DNA of 64,000 nt, taken from positions 3,596,001 through 3,660,000 of the forward strand of contig NZ_AP021874.1 of the NCBI RefSeq assembly GCF_009688945.1. The letters are read 5' to 3'. Both the position numbers and the translations under genes were made by a program. Under the pieces are notes generated by a model. It had not been told where the DNA came from. It saw only the letters and a list, made by a program, of their open reading frames with translations, and did no database searches. Source of the DNA: Desulfosarcina alkanivorans. Lineage in GTDB: Bacteria; Desulfobacterota; Desulfobacteria; Desulfobacterales; Desulfosarcinaceae. Of this stretch, positions 1 to 7,862 are shown piece after piece (positions within the stretch are counted from its first letter, which is position 1; each line of letters starts with the position of its first letter).

Positions 1-1
1 A

Positions 2-601
2 CTGGCCGCCGCCAAAGCCGGCATCCTGCAGGCCCGGGCGGTGGTGGACGAAAGCACCATTTCCATCGAGTACACCCGCATCCTGGCCCCCGAGGACGGG
101 GTCGTTCTCAAACGCTTTGTGGAGCCCGGCGACCTGGCCCTGCCCGGCAAGCCCCTGTTGGCCCTGCGCACCTCCGGGGCCATGCGGCTGGAGGCCTATG
201 TCCGCGAGGGGCTGATCACCCGGGTGGAACCGGGCGCGTCCCTGGACGTCGACATCGAGACGCTGGACCGGCTGGTCGCGGCCACCGTCGAGGAAATTGT
301 CCCCTATGCGGACCCCAACTCCCGGACGTTTCTGGTGAAGGCCTCCATGCCCCCGGTCGAAGGCCTCTACCCGGGCATGTTCGGCAAGCTGCGCATTCCC
401 GTGGGCCGGCAACGGATCGTCACCATGCCGTGGGCCGCCGTCCGGCGCGTGGGCCAGCTGGAACTGGTTCACGTGAAAGCCGGCGACGGCTGGCAGACCC
501 GCCACGTGAAAACCGGCGTCCGTCTGGGGGATGCGGTGGAGGTCCTTTCCGGGCTGGACGGCAGCGAAACCCTGGGATGGGAGGTGTCGGACAATGGCTG
601 A
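2..601 (+). CDS. RND efflux periplasmic adaptor subunit, 3' part only
   Basis: C-terminal ~199 residues of a membrane-fusion (HlyD/AcrA-like) adaptor; the reading frame is open to the left edge, so the start lies outside the window. The visible part begins at the end of the coiled-coil hairpin (Ala-rich LAAAKAGILQARAVV). It continues through the lipoyl/barrel region (TRILAPEDGVVLKRFVEPGD) and the beta-barrel domain (LYPGMFGKLRIPVG), as in this family. Such proteins bridge the inner-membrane RND pump and an outer-membrane channel. The stop overlaps the start of the RND pump by 8 bases, so the two are translationally coupled and almost certainly form one pump. Substrate cannot be read from the sequence. 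Confidence 0.9.
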   Translation: MAAAKAGILQARAVVDESTISIEYTRILAPEDGVVLKRFVEPGDLALPGKPLLALRTSGAMRLEAYVREGLITRVEPGASLDVDIETLDRLVAATVEEIVPYADPNSRTFLVKASMPPVEGLYPGMFGKLRIPVGRQRIVTMPWAAVRRVGQLELVHVKAGDGWQTRHVKTGVRLGDAVEVLSGLDGSETLGWEVSDNG

Positions 602-3600
602 TCTCCCGTCGGCACCCAAGGGCGTCATCGCCGGGGTGGTTCACCGGTTTCTCACCTCGCAGCTGTCCATCATCATGATCATCCTCTCCCTGTGCCTGGG
701 TGTGGCCGCGATCCTGGTCACGCCGCGGGAAGAGGACCCCCAGATCGTGGTGCCCCTGGCCGACATCTATGTCAGCACGCCGGGGGCCAGTGCCGAGGAA
801 GTCGAGAAGCTGGTGGCCACGCCCCTCGAACGCCTGCTCTGGCAGATCGACGGCGTGGAGTACGTCTACTCCATGTCCAGCCGGGACATGGCCGTGGTCA
901 CCGTCCGGTTTTACGTCGGCGAAGAGCGTGAGAATTCCATTTTAAAGGTCCACAACCGGATCGCCATGTACCAGGACGAGGCCCCCCCCATCGTCCGCGG
1001 ATGGGTGGTCAAACCCGTCGAGATCGACGATGTCCCCATCGTCAACCTGACCCTTTTCTCCGACCGCTACGACGACCATGAACTTCGCCGCATTGGAGAA
1101 GAGGTCCTGGCGCGGCTCTCGGCGGTCAAGGATATCTCGCGCACGCAGATCGTCGGCGGCAGAAGTCGGGAAGTCCGCGTGGAACTGCTGCCCGAACGCA
1201 TGGTCGGCCTGGGCGTCTCCCTGCCCGAGGTCCGCCGGGCGCTGATGGGCGCCGATGCGTCCGTGACGGCGGGCACCTTTTCTCGGGCCAACCGCAGCAC
1301 CACCGTCACCGCCAACGCCTTTCTGGCATCGGCCGGCGAGGTGGGCGCCCTGGTGGTGGGCGTTCACGAAGGGCGTCCGGTCTACCTGAGGGACGTGGCC
1401 GCGATCGTTGACGGCCCACAGGAGGCGGCGGTCTATTCCCGCATCGGCTACGCCCACCATTACCGCAGCCAAAACGGCCTGGAAGAGACGCCCCGGTCCT
1501 ATCCGGCCGTCACCCTGGCCCTGGCCAAGAAGAAGGGAACCAACGCGGTCACCGTCGCCGCCAACATCCTCGACGAACTGGAAATCCTGAAAAAGGAGAT
1601 CATCCCGGACGGCGTCTGGGTGGAGACCACCCGCAACACCGGGGATACGGCCCAGCAGAAGGTCAATGAACTGCTCGCCTCCCTGGCGTTTGCCATCGTC
1701 ACCGTGGTGGTGCTGCTGGCCTTTTCGCTGGGGTGGCGCGAGGCCCTGGTGGTGGCCCTGGCGGTGCCGATCAGTTTCTCCCTGGCCCTTTTCGTCAATT
1801 ATCTGTTCGGCTACACCATCAACCGGGTCACCCTGTTTGCCCTGATCCTCTCGCTGGGCCTGGTGGTGGACGATCCCATCACCAACGTGGACAACATCCA
1901 GCGCCACATGTTCAGCGGCATCCGCGGTCCCATCGACAGCGTGCTCTTCGCCGTCAACGAGGTGCTGCCGCCGGTGATCATGTCCACCATCGCCATCATC
2001 CTCTCCTTTACCCCGCTGTTTTTCATCACCGGCATGATGGGCCCCTACATGGGCCCCATGGCATCCAACGTGCCCATGACGGTCATCTTCTCCACCCTGT
2101 GCGCCCTGACCATCGTCCCCTGGATGACCTACCTGCTGCTCAAAAACCATCCCGTCACAGCCGGGGCCGGCAGCGGGGGTCCGCAGGCCGCCACCGGCAC
2201 CCGCATCCACCGGCTCTACCGGGCCGTGGTCGCGCCGTTCCTGGTGTCGCGGACCCGGCGCTACGGGCTGCTGGCCGCCATCCTGATCCTGCTGATCGTT
2301 CCCGTCGGCCTGGCCGTGTTTCGCCTGGTGCCGCTCAAGATGCTGCCCTTCGACAACAAAAACGAATTCCAGATCGTGGTGGACATGCCCGAGGGGACGA
2401 CCCTGGAGGCCACCGATGCCGTGGTGCGGCAATTCGAGAGGTACCTGCGCACGGTGCCTGAAGTCACCAGCGTGGTCGCCACCGTCGGCGACGCCTCGCC
2501 CATCGATTTCAACGGACTGGTGCGCCACTACTACCTGAGAAAAGGCCCCCACCTGGCCGATCTCCGGGTGAACCTGGTCGGCAAGAACCGGCGCGCGCAG
2601 CAGAGCCACGCCATCGTGCTGCGGTTGAGAAAAGACCTCGAGCGGATCGCCCATGAGAACCGGGCCGACATCAAACTGGTGGAAACACCCCCCGGCCCGC
2701 CGGTGATGTCGACCCTGGTGACCGAGATATACGGCGACAAGGATGTTTCCTACGGCCAGCTGATTAACGGCGCCGCCCACATCAAGACCATCATGGCTGC
2801 CGAGCCCTTCGTCACCGACATCGACGACTCGACCGAAGCCGACAGGGAGCGGATCGATTTCGTGGTGGACAAGGAAAAAGCCGCCCTGCACGGGGTCTCC
2901 ACCCGGCAGATCATCGAGACCCTGCGCATCGCCCTGTCCGGCGACACCCCGGCCACGCTGCACCTGCCCGGGGAGCGCCAGACCCTGAGAATCAACACCA
3001 TCCTGCCCCGGCAAAAGCGCTCCGGCGAGGTGGAATTGAGCCAGGTTCCCGTGAAGGGCGCCGCCGGCGCCATGATCCCGCTGGCGGAACTGGTCACGCC
3101 CGTGCATATCGCCCGGCAGCAGCCCATCTACCACAAAAACCTGGAACGGGTGGTGTTCGTCACCGGCGAGATGGCCGGCCGCGCCCCCGGCGAAGCCGTG
3201 CTGGACATGATCAAACGGCTGCGTTCCGATCCCATGCCCAGGGGCACCCGGGCCGAGTGGGCCGGCGAGGGCGAGTGGAAGATCACCCTGCGGGTATTCC
3301 GGGACATGGGCATCGCCTTTGCCGCGGCACTGACCGGCATCTACATCCTGCTGATCGTGCAGACCGGCTCCTTTTTCATGCCCATGCTGATCATGATGGC
3401 CATCCCGTTGACCCTCATCGGCGCCATGCCCGGCTTCTGGCTGCTGAACCTGGTCACCGGCAAAACCGTGGGGGGCTTTGCCGACCCGGTTTTCTTCACA
3501 GCCACGGGCATGATCGGCATGATCGCTTTAGGCGGCATCGTGATCCGCAATTCCATCGTGCTCATCGAATTCATCCAGGACGCGATCAAAGAGGGGCTCC

Positions 3601-3818
3601 CCTTTGACGAGGCGATCCTGCAAAGCGGCGCCATCCGCATGCGCCCCATCCTGCTCACCGCCGCCACCACGGCCCTGGGGGCCTGGCCCATCACCCTGGA
3701 TCCCATCTTCTCCGGGCTGGCATGGACCCTGATATTCGGCCTGCTGGCCTCCACGGTGTTCACCCTGGTGGTCATTCCGGTCACCTATTACGCCCTCTAC
3801 CGGCACCGGCACGATTGA
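594..3818 (+). CDS. RND efflux transporter permease (AcrB/HAE1-like)
   Basis: 1074-residue inner-membrane proton/drug antiporter of the RND superfamily, close to the family's usual 1020-1070. TM1 is near residues 20-42, followed by the porter domain, TM2-6, a second porter domain and TM7-12. The TM4 proton-relay pair is present as D426-D427 (GLVVDDPITNVDN), but the usual AIVVVEN that follows is replaced by PITNVDN. The ATG at 594 is chosen because it has GGGAGG about 10 bases upstream and overlaps the adaptor stop. Longer in-frame starts would sit deep inside the adaptor gene. Two domains and TM pattern support a polyspecific efflux pump rather than a metal pump (no CusA-type methionine relay is evident), but the substrate is unknown. 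No outer-membrane channel gene follows. Confidence 0.93.
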   Translation: MADLPSAPKGVIAGVVHRFLTSQLSIIMIILSLCLGVAAILVTPREEDPQIVVPLADIYVSTPGASAEEVEKLVATPLERLLWQIDGVEYVYSMSSRDMAVVTVRFYVGEERENSILKVHNRIAMYQDEAPPIVRGWVVKPVEIDDVPIVNLTLFSDRYDDHELRRIGEEVLARLSAVKDISRTQIVGGRSREVRVELLPERMVGLGVSLPEVRRALMGADASVTAGTFSRANRSTTVTANAFLASAGEVGALVVGVHEGRPVYLRDVAAIVDGPQEAAVYSRIGYAHHYRSQNGLEETPRSYPAVTLALAKKKGTNAVTVAANILDELEILKKEIIPDGVWVETTRNTGDTAQQKVNELLASLAFAIVTVVVLLAFSLGWREALVVALAVPISFSLALFVNYLFGYTINRVTLFALILSLGLVVDDPITNVDNIQRHMFSGIRGPIDSVLFAVNEVLPPVIMSTIAIILSFTPLFFITGMMGPYMGPMASNVPMTVIFSTLCALTIVPWMTYLLLKNHPVTAGAGSGGPQAATGTRIHRLYRAVVAPFLVSRTRRYGLLAAILILLIVPVGLAVFRLVPLKMLPFDNKNEFQIVVDMPEGTTLEATDAVVRQFERYLRTVPEVTSVVATVGDASPIDFNGLVRHYYLRKGPHLADLRVNLVGKNRRAQQSHAIVLRLRKDLERIAHENRADIKLVETPPGPPVMSTLVTEIYGDKDVSYGQLINGAAHIKTIMAAEPFVTDIDDSTEADRERIDFVVDKEKAALHGVSTRQIIETLRIALSGDTPATLHLPGERQTLRINTILPRQKRSGEVELSQVPVKGAAGAMIPLAELVTPVHIARQQPIYHKNLERVVFVTGEMAGRAPGEAVLDMIKRLRSDPMPRGTRAEWAGEGEWKITLRVFRDMGIAFAAALTGIYILLIVQTGSFFMPMLIMMAIPLTLIGAMPGFWLLNLVTGKTVGGFADPVFFTATGMIGMIALGGIVIRNSIVLIEFIQDAIKEGLPFDEAILQSGAIRMRPILLTAATTALGAWPITLDPIFSGLAWTLIFGLLASTVFTLVVIPVTYYALYRHRHD

Positions 3819-4262
3819 ATCGGGTCGGGATCTGTCCGTTTTGCGGGGGGATGGTAATAAAGTTTTTTCAGGCCACGGGTCAGTGTTAAGTTTTACGTTT
3901 GACGGACTCGTAAAAAGTGCCCGGCTCGTCATGCCGGACCTGATCCGACATCTGTATATATTGAAGACAACAGGTTTCGACATTTGCCGGGATATCGGGA
4001 CAACTGGGATGGTGACTGATAGGGAACGAATCAGAACAGGATCGTTTTTCGATAGGAGCGGCTTTTCGGTTTTTTCGGATATATGGCCATGGGTGGGCTG
4101 AAAAAGCTTTTTACGAACTCGGCAAACGTAACACGTTCACGAAACGAGCCTGGAGTTACCTTAGCCCCTCCAAACCGGACCTTGTGGAGACCCATCAATT
4201 AAAAACCACTTATCCGAACCGATACCAACCAAGTATAACAGAACGGCATTGGGTGGCCAACA
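3819..4262. other. Intergenic region containing a small inverted-repeat element
   Basis: The 444-base gap between the RND pump and the convergent YopT-like gene. No convincing gene is present: the only sizeable ORF (3841-4101, plus) has no ribosome site, low complexity and lies across the repeat. Most of the space is taken by the inverted-repeat element at 3893-4131. No clear intrinsic terminator was found for the RND operon. Confidence 0.6.
3893..4131. mobile_element. MITE-like element with 25-bp terminal inverted repeats
   Basis: The left end (3893-3917) starts TTACGTTTG and finishes TCGTAAAAAG. The right end (4107-4131), read on the minus strand, starts and finishes with the same words. 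The two 25-base arms match at 21 positions. The enclosed ~190 bases have no coding capacity. A third copy of the inner motif, GACGGATTCGTAAAAAG on the minus strand, lies alone at 38869-38885. Non-coding DNA with terminal inverted repeats plus dispersed partial copies fits a MITE or REP-like element. No target-site duplication is obvious. Confidence 0.55.
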
Positions 4263-4784
4263 CTAAGCCGGGAGATTGACCACCCGGCAGCCGATGACCG
4301 CCCCGGCGTAATGCTCCTCGATCTTGGCCCTGACACCGGCCGTGTATTTGGCCCGGAAGAGCCCCTGTTCCATGTCAAAAAACTCTTTCTGGTGATGTGC
4401 GTACCGGTATCCCATGGTATGCCCCGCGGTCCAGAAGATCCCGATAAAGGGGGCCGTGGTCTCGATGATGCGGATGACTTCAATCAGAGAGGCATTGTGG
4501 TCGTTGCCCACCGGCACCAGCCCGGCGAGTTCGGTCTGCTCCCGGGGCTGGCTGTCCAGCCGCCGCAGGGTGCGCATCTGTATATTCAGCGTATGCTCGG
4601 AGACGCCCATTTCCGCCCACGCGTTGACGGCGCTCCCTTTTTTGAGAACGGCCTTGCACCAGGCCAGGGAGGCGGCGGTACAGATGCCCTGGGAACCGCC
4701 TGAATCCTGCGTATAGGGGTTGGTGAGCGGAAATACCTGTTTTGCCGTCATGTTGCCGTGCCAGAATTTTGCGCCCCACACCAT
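4263..4784 (-). CDS. Stand-alone YopT-like (C58-type) cysteine peptidase-fold protein
   Basis: 173-residue protein. It shows the spaced catalytic pattern of YopT-type papain-fold peptidases: Cys35 in SQGICTAASLAW, His122 in TAGHTMGY, and Asp137 in KEFFDMEQGLF, where the classical motif is FFDPN-x-G. The His-Asp spacing of 15 is close to the family's 16. The fold assignment is my inference from these motifs, as overall similarity is low. The start at 4784 has AAGGAGA seven bases upstream; an in-frame ATG at 4835 lacks a ribosome site. Known members are type III effectors or autoproteolytic toxin modules, but there is no signal peptide and no secretion or toxin partner next to it. It lies convergent to the RND operon. 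Confidence 0.5.
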   Translation of the reverse strand: MVWGAKFWHGNMTAKQVFPLTNPYTQDSGGSQGICTAASLAWCKAVLKKGSAVNAWAEMGVSEHTLNIQMRTLRRLDSQPREQTELAGLVPVGNDHNASLIEVIRIIETTAPFIGIFWTAGHTMGYRYAHHQKEFFDMEQGLFRAKYTAGVRAKIEEHYAGAVIGCRVVNLPA

Positions 4785-5320
4785 TGGCAATCTCCTTTGC
4801 GTCAGGGTCCGTTTCAATTGTTCGACCATCGTCACTGGGATGGCCGAGGGGTCACTGTCATCATGGATAAGTGGAATTATCAGGTGGGTCCTGATTTAGT
4901 CCACATGGGACCTTGATGTCAAGAACTACATAATATTATTCATTTTTCTATCTCCATACCCGCACGCCCCAACCGCATACCACGGGGAAGGCCGGGGGAC
5001 CCCGGTATTTTTCCCCCATGGCGGCCTCTCATCCGGGGCATGTCAGCAAAAGGTTCAGGAATCCGCCGAAGGCGCTACGGTGTCGTTGCCGCGGGCCGAA
5101 GGGCCCGGTTGGTATGGGGCCGATTTTTCCCGGACCAACCGTTGACCCGGCTTTCGCCTGACGGTCGATAACCGATAAGCCCTGCTTTTAACCCCGTGGA
5201 CGGACATCACGGCGAGGCAAAAATGTGTATTTTTCCGGCTCTTTACACTGCCTCATTCCTGTCTTACCATTTCGGGATACTTGTTGGGCACATTCGCCTA
5301 CCACAAAAAAGGAGACAACC
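4785..5320. other. Long leader/intergenic region upstream of the molybdenum-storage pair
   Basis: 536 bases without a credible gene. The distal part (4900-4960) is AT-rich and could hold promoters for the minus-strand gene. The proximal part is GC-rich and structured: GGGCC-GAA-GGGCCC near 5094-5106 runs into the long hairpin at 5106-5141. I looked for a Moco or tungsten riboswitch core and did not recognise one. Confidence 0.5.
5106..5141 (+). promoter_or_regulatory. Hairpin in the mos leader
   Basis: CGGTTGGT (5106-5113) pairs perfectly with ACCAACCG (5134-5141), with an inner GGG/CCC pair around a T-rich loop. It lies ~180 bases before the small gene at 5321. No U-tract follows, so it is not an ordinary terminator. 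A regulatory RNA role is possible but unproven. Confidence 0.3.
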
Positions 5321-5530
5321 ATGAGCGGACAAATTTTCTATCGTGAACGGCTGAAGGTCAAAGACGGATCCAAGACGCCCCGTTTTAAGGTGGCAGGGGT
5401 GGCCGGTGTGGATCTCAAGGTATACGCCGACCATCTTCGCAAGGGAGAACTCAAACAGATGGCCGATGCCGTCGGTGCGGACCTGGTGGAACTGAAAGGC
5501 GGCGGCGGCAGCGGCAAAAACAAACAATAA
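5321..5530 (+). CDS. Small conserved-looking protein preceding MosB-like gene
   Basis: 69-residue, basic, soluble protein that I do not recognise. It has a good ribosome site (AAGGAGA seven bases before the ATG) and reads MSGQIFYRERLKVKDG... with an internal FKVAGVAGVDLKVYADHLRKGEL segment. It ends in a Gly/Lys-rich tail (GGGGSGKNKQ). There is no signal peptide, TM segment or Cys motif. It sits 52 bases upstream of the MosB-like gene on the same strand, so co-transcription is likely. A role with the molybdenum-storage protein (chaperone, cage-end subunit or regulator) is only a positional inference. An upstream in-frame extension to 5225 has no ribosome site. Confidence 0.75.
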   Translation: MSGQIFYRERLKVKDGSKTPRFKVAGVAGVDLKVYADHLRKGELKQMADAVGADLVELKGGGGSGKNKQ

Positions 5531-5582
5531 GGACGCCAACCCGGACCGCTCCACAGACGCAACCCCATAGCAAGGAGAAGCC

Positions 5583-6413
5583 ATGCCCCTGGTCAGAGAC
5601 AAGGACGGAAAACGCCTGCATGTGAAAAGCCGGCTCATGGGTGAAAGCCTGGTGAGCAAGGAATTTATCGACAGCCTGGACGTCGCTCCCCAGGAGCGCC
5701 TCTACCCGGATGTGGCGGTGATGAAAATAGGCGGTCAGTCCATATGCGACCGGGGGGTCAAGGCACTGCCGGGGATCCTCAAGGAGATCGTGAAAATCCG
5801 CCGGCAGCACAAGATGGTGTTGACCACCGGCGGCGGCACCCGCAGCCGCCATATCTACACCATCGGCCTGGAGATGGGCATGCCCACGGGCATCATCGCC
5901 AAATTCGGCAGCATGATCTCCGAACAGAATGCCCTCATGGTGGCCACCCTGCTGTCACCGTGGGGCGGCATCAAGATGTCCCATGCGGACATCGTCAAAC
6001 TGCCCACCTATTTTGCCGAAGGCATCATCCCCGTCATGCACGGTATGCCGCCGTACGACTATTTTGCCATCAAACCCAAAACCGGCCGAATCCCCATCCA
6101 TCGCACCGACGTGGGCCTGATCATCCTGGCGGACCTGATCGGCTCAGAAACCGTCCTCTTCATCAAGGATGAGGACGGCCTGTATACGGCCGATCCCAAA
6201 AAAAAGCCCGATGCCGCGTTTATCCCCGAGATCGGCGCCCGGGATCTTATGGAAAGGGACATGGACGACCTGGTCATCGAGCGGCCGTGCCTCGAAATCA
6301 TTCAGAACAGCGAGGTCATCGATCGGGTGCAGATCATCAACGGCATGGTCCCGGGAAACATCACCCGGGCCATGAACGGCGAGCATGTGGGCACCTTCAT
6401 CTACCGGCAGTAG
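5583..6413 (+). CDS. mosB: Molybdenum storage protein, MosB-like subunit
   Basis: 276 residues with the amino-acid-kinase/UMP-kinase fold. Recognisable stretches are DVAVMKIGGQSICDRG at the nucleotide-binding lysine, TTGGGTRSRHIYTIG, and LFIKDEDGLYTADPKKK. The C-terminus is INGMVPGNITRAMNGEHVGT. These resemble the Azotobacter vinelandii MoSto beta subunit more than alpha. That protein forms a cage that packs ATP-dependent polyoxomolybdate clusters in the cytoplasm. An ordinary PyrH would lack the KDEDGLYTADPK/GEHVGT combination and be ~240 residues. A. vinelandii uses two subunits (MosA and MosB), but only one is visible here. Ribosome site AAGGAGAAGCC precedes the ATG. No Mo transporter genes are adjacent. 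Confidence 0.82.
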   Translation: MPLVRDKDGKRLHVKSRLMGESLVSKEFIDSLDVAPQERLYPDVAVMKIGGQSICDRGVKALPGILKEIVKIRRQHKMVLTTGGGTRSRHIYTIGLEMGMPTGIIAKFGSMISEQNALMVATLLSPWGGIKMSHADIVKLPTYFAEGIIPVMHGMPPYDYFAIKPKTGRIPIHRTDVGLIILADLIGSETVLFIKDEDGLYTADPKKKPDAAFIPEIGARDLMERDMDDLVIERPCLEIIQNSEVIDRVQIINGMVPGNITRAMNGEHVGTFIYRQ

Positions 6414-6748
6414 CGCTCACGGCAAAAAAAGCGAGTCCGGTCTGACCCATCGGCAATGGGTCAGATGTCATCCGGAAGCGCATCACCGGGGCCACCCGGA
6501 AGGGTTGACGCATGTGAGATCCCGCATGCAAATCTGTTGTCGGGGCATTCCCGGCTCCCACAGCTAAGGGCTTGGCCCATCCCCCGGCGGTTGCGGGAGC
6601 AGGCCACGACCGCGAAAAACAGGAGATCGATCCGAATGCGGGCACTTTCCAGTGCCCCGCGGAACCCTGTTGTGACCGCCGATGGCTTGTGGTAAGATTT
6701 ACCTGTTCGCTGATTATCCCTCCCGAAAACCAACCAGATGGTGGATCG
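6414..6748. other. Intergenic region with one strong hairpin
   Basis: 335 bases between the MosB-like gene and the PAS-LuxR regulator. Apart from the hairpin at 6441-6465 I see no gene. The regulator's ORF is open back to 6572, but no good start or ribosome site precedes 6749. Confidence 0.5.
6441..6465 (+). terminator. Perfect hairpin downstream of mosB-like gene
   Basis: TCTGACCCAT (6441-6450) and ATGGGTCAGA (6456-6465) form ten perfect base pairs around a five-base loop, 27 bases after the stop codon. There is no U-tract, so it is either a weak or Rho-assisted terminator or a 3'-end stabiliser. Confidence 0.4.
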
Positions 6749-7642
6749 ATGAACGAAACGACGAATGGTGACCGGACTCCCTTGTGTTACTCCAGCGAAG
6801 AGGCACGAACGGTGCTGGATTCCCTGTCCGCCCACATAGCCATCGTGGACGAAAATGGCGTTATCCTGGACACCAACCAGGCCTGGCGTGATTATGCCGT
6901 TAAAAACGGTATGCCGGAAGGTTACGACTCCATCGGGGATAACTATCTGGCGATCTGCAACGCCGCCAGAGGGGAGGAGGGCGCCCACGCCAGGGTGGTT
7001 GCCAGGGGCATTGGCGAGGTGATCGGCGGGCAGGTCGACGAGTTTCTGTACGATTATCCCTGCCACAGCGATGACGGCCCCCACTGGTATTACATGCGGG
7101 CCATCAGAATGTCCGGGGAGGGGCCGCTTCGGGTGGTGGTCAGCCATGAAGAGATCACGGCCCTCAAGCTGACCGAAGAGGCCCTGAAAAAAAGCGAGGT
7201 CCAGCTGACCGCACAGAAAGTTGAACTTGAAGAGGCCAACATCGCCTTGAAGGTCCTGTTGAAACAGCGCGAAGGCGACAAGGCCGAACTGGAACAGAAG
7301 GTCATCTCCAATGTCAAGGACATGGTGATGCCCTACGTGGAGAAGCTCAAGCGGGTCAGTCTCAAGCCCAAGGACAAGACGGTGGTCGATATTATCGAAT
7401 CCCACCTGCAGGACATTATCTCACCGATGATGCAGAAGCTGGCCAATGCCAGCATTATCCTGACCCCCCAGGAAATTCAGGTGGCATCCCTGGTCAAGGA
7501 CGGCAAGGCCAGCAAGGAAATCGCCGGCATCCTGAACGTTTCGGAAACCACCGTCCATTTTCACCGTAAAAACCTGCGCAGGAAATTTGGACTGAGCAAC
7601 AGCCAGACCAACCTCAGAAGCTACCTGATTTCCATTTCCTGA
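6749..7642 (+). CDS. PAS-domain LuxR-family transcriptional regulator
   Basis: 297 residues. The N-terminal PAS-like sensor (about 15-130; SAHIAIVDENGVILDTNQAWRDY) is followed by a coiled coil (about 140-200; EEALKKSEVQLTAQKVELEEAN). A GerE/LuxR helix-turn-helix closes the protein (about 235-295; ILTPQEIQVASLVKDGKASKEIAGILNVSETTVHFHRKNLRRKFGL). PAS-LuxR proteins of this shape are cytoplasmic and common in deltaproteobacteria. There is no receiver or kinase domain, so the signal is probably sensed directly by PAS. The start at 6749 follows a weak GGTGG. The nearest gene is 220 bases downstream, so its targets are not obvious. Confidence 0.85.
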   Translation: MNETTNGDRTPLCYSSEEARTVLDSLSAHIAIVDENGVILDTNQAWRDYAVKNGMPEGYDSIGDNYLAICNAARGEEGAHARVVARGIGEVIGGQVDEFLYDYPCHSDDGPHWYYMRAIRMSGEGPLRVVVSHEEITALKLTEEALKKSEVQLTAQKVELEEANIALKVLLKQREGDKAELEQKVISNVKDMVMPYVEKLKRVSLKPKDKTVVDIIESHLQDIISPMMQKLANASIILTPQEIQVASLVKDGKASKEIAGILNVSETTVHFHRKNLRRKFGLSNSQTNLRSYLISIS

Positions 7643-7862
7643 GACAATGCCGCCGGCGCCGGCGGGGTGTCCACCCTCGCCCGGCGGCCGCCCGGCCCCT
7701 CCAGATCTTAACCCCGCGAGCCCGCCGGTGGATATGACGCGACGGCCCGCGATGACAGGTTTACCCCCCTACTCAACCGTCAGCCAATTCACATGGTCTC
7801 CCGCTGGTGCTGTGTTTAGTTTTAGAACTAACGGAAAGCATTCATACGAAGTGGAGGAAACC

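Noticed and set aside
3841..4101. 86-codon plus-strand ORF in the gap after the RND pump.
   Set aside because: It runs across the inverted-repeat element, has no ribosome site and no recognisable sequence.
4836..5320. Moco or tungsten-cofactor riboswitch before the Mo-storage genes.
   Set aside because: Hairpins are present, but I could not find the conserved internal loops of those classes.
5583..6413. Uridylate kinase PyrH.
   Set aside because: Length 276 and the specific MoSto-like stretches fit MosB better; a PyrH would be ~240 residues and usually lies by tsf/frr.
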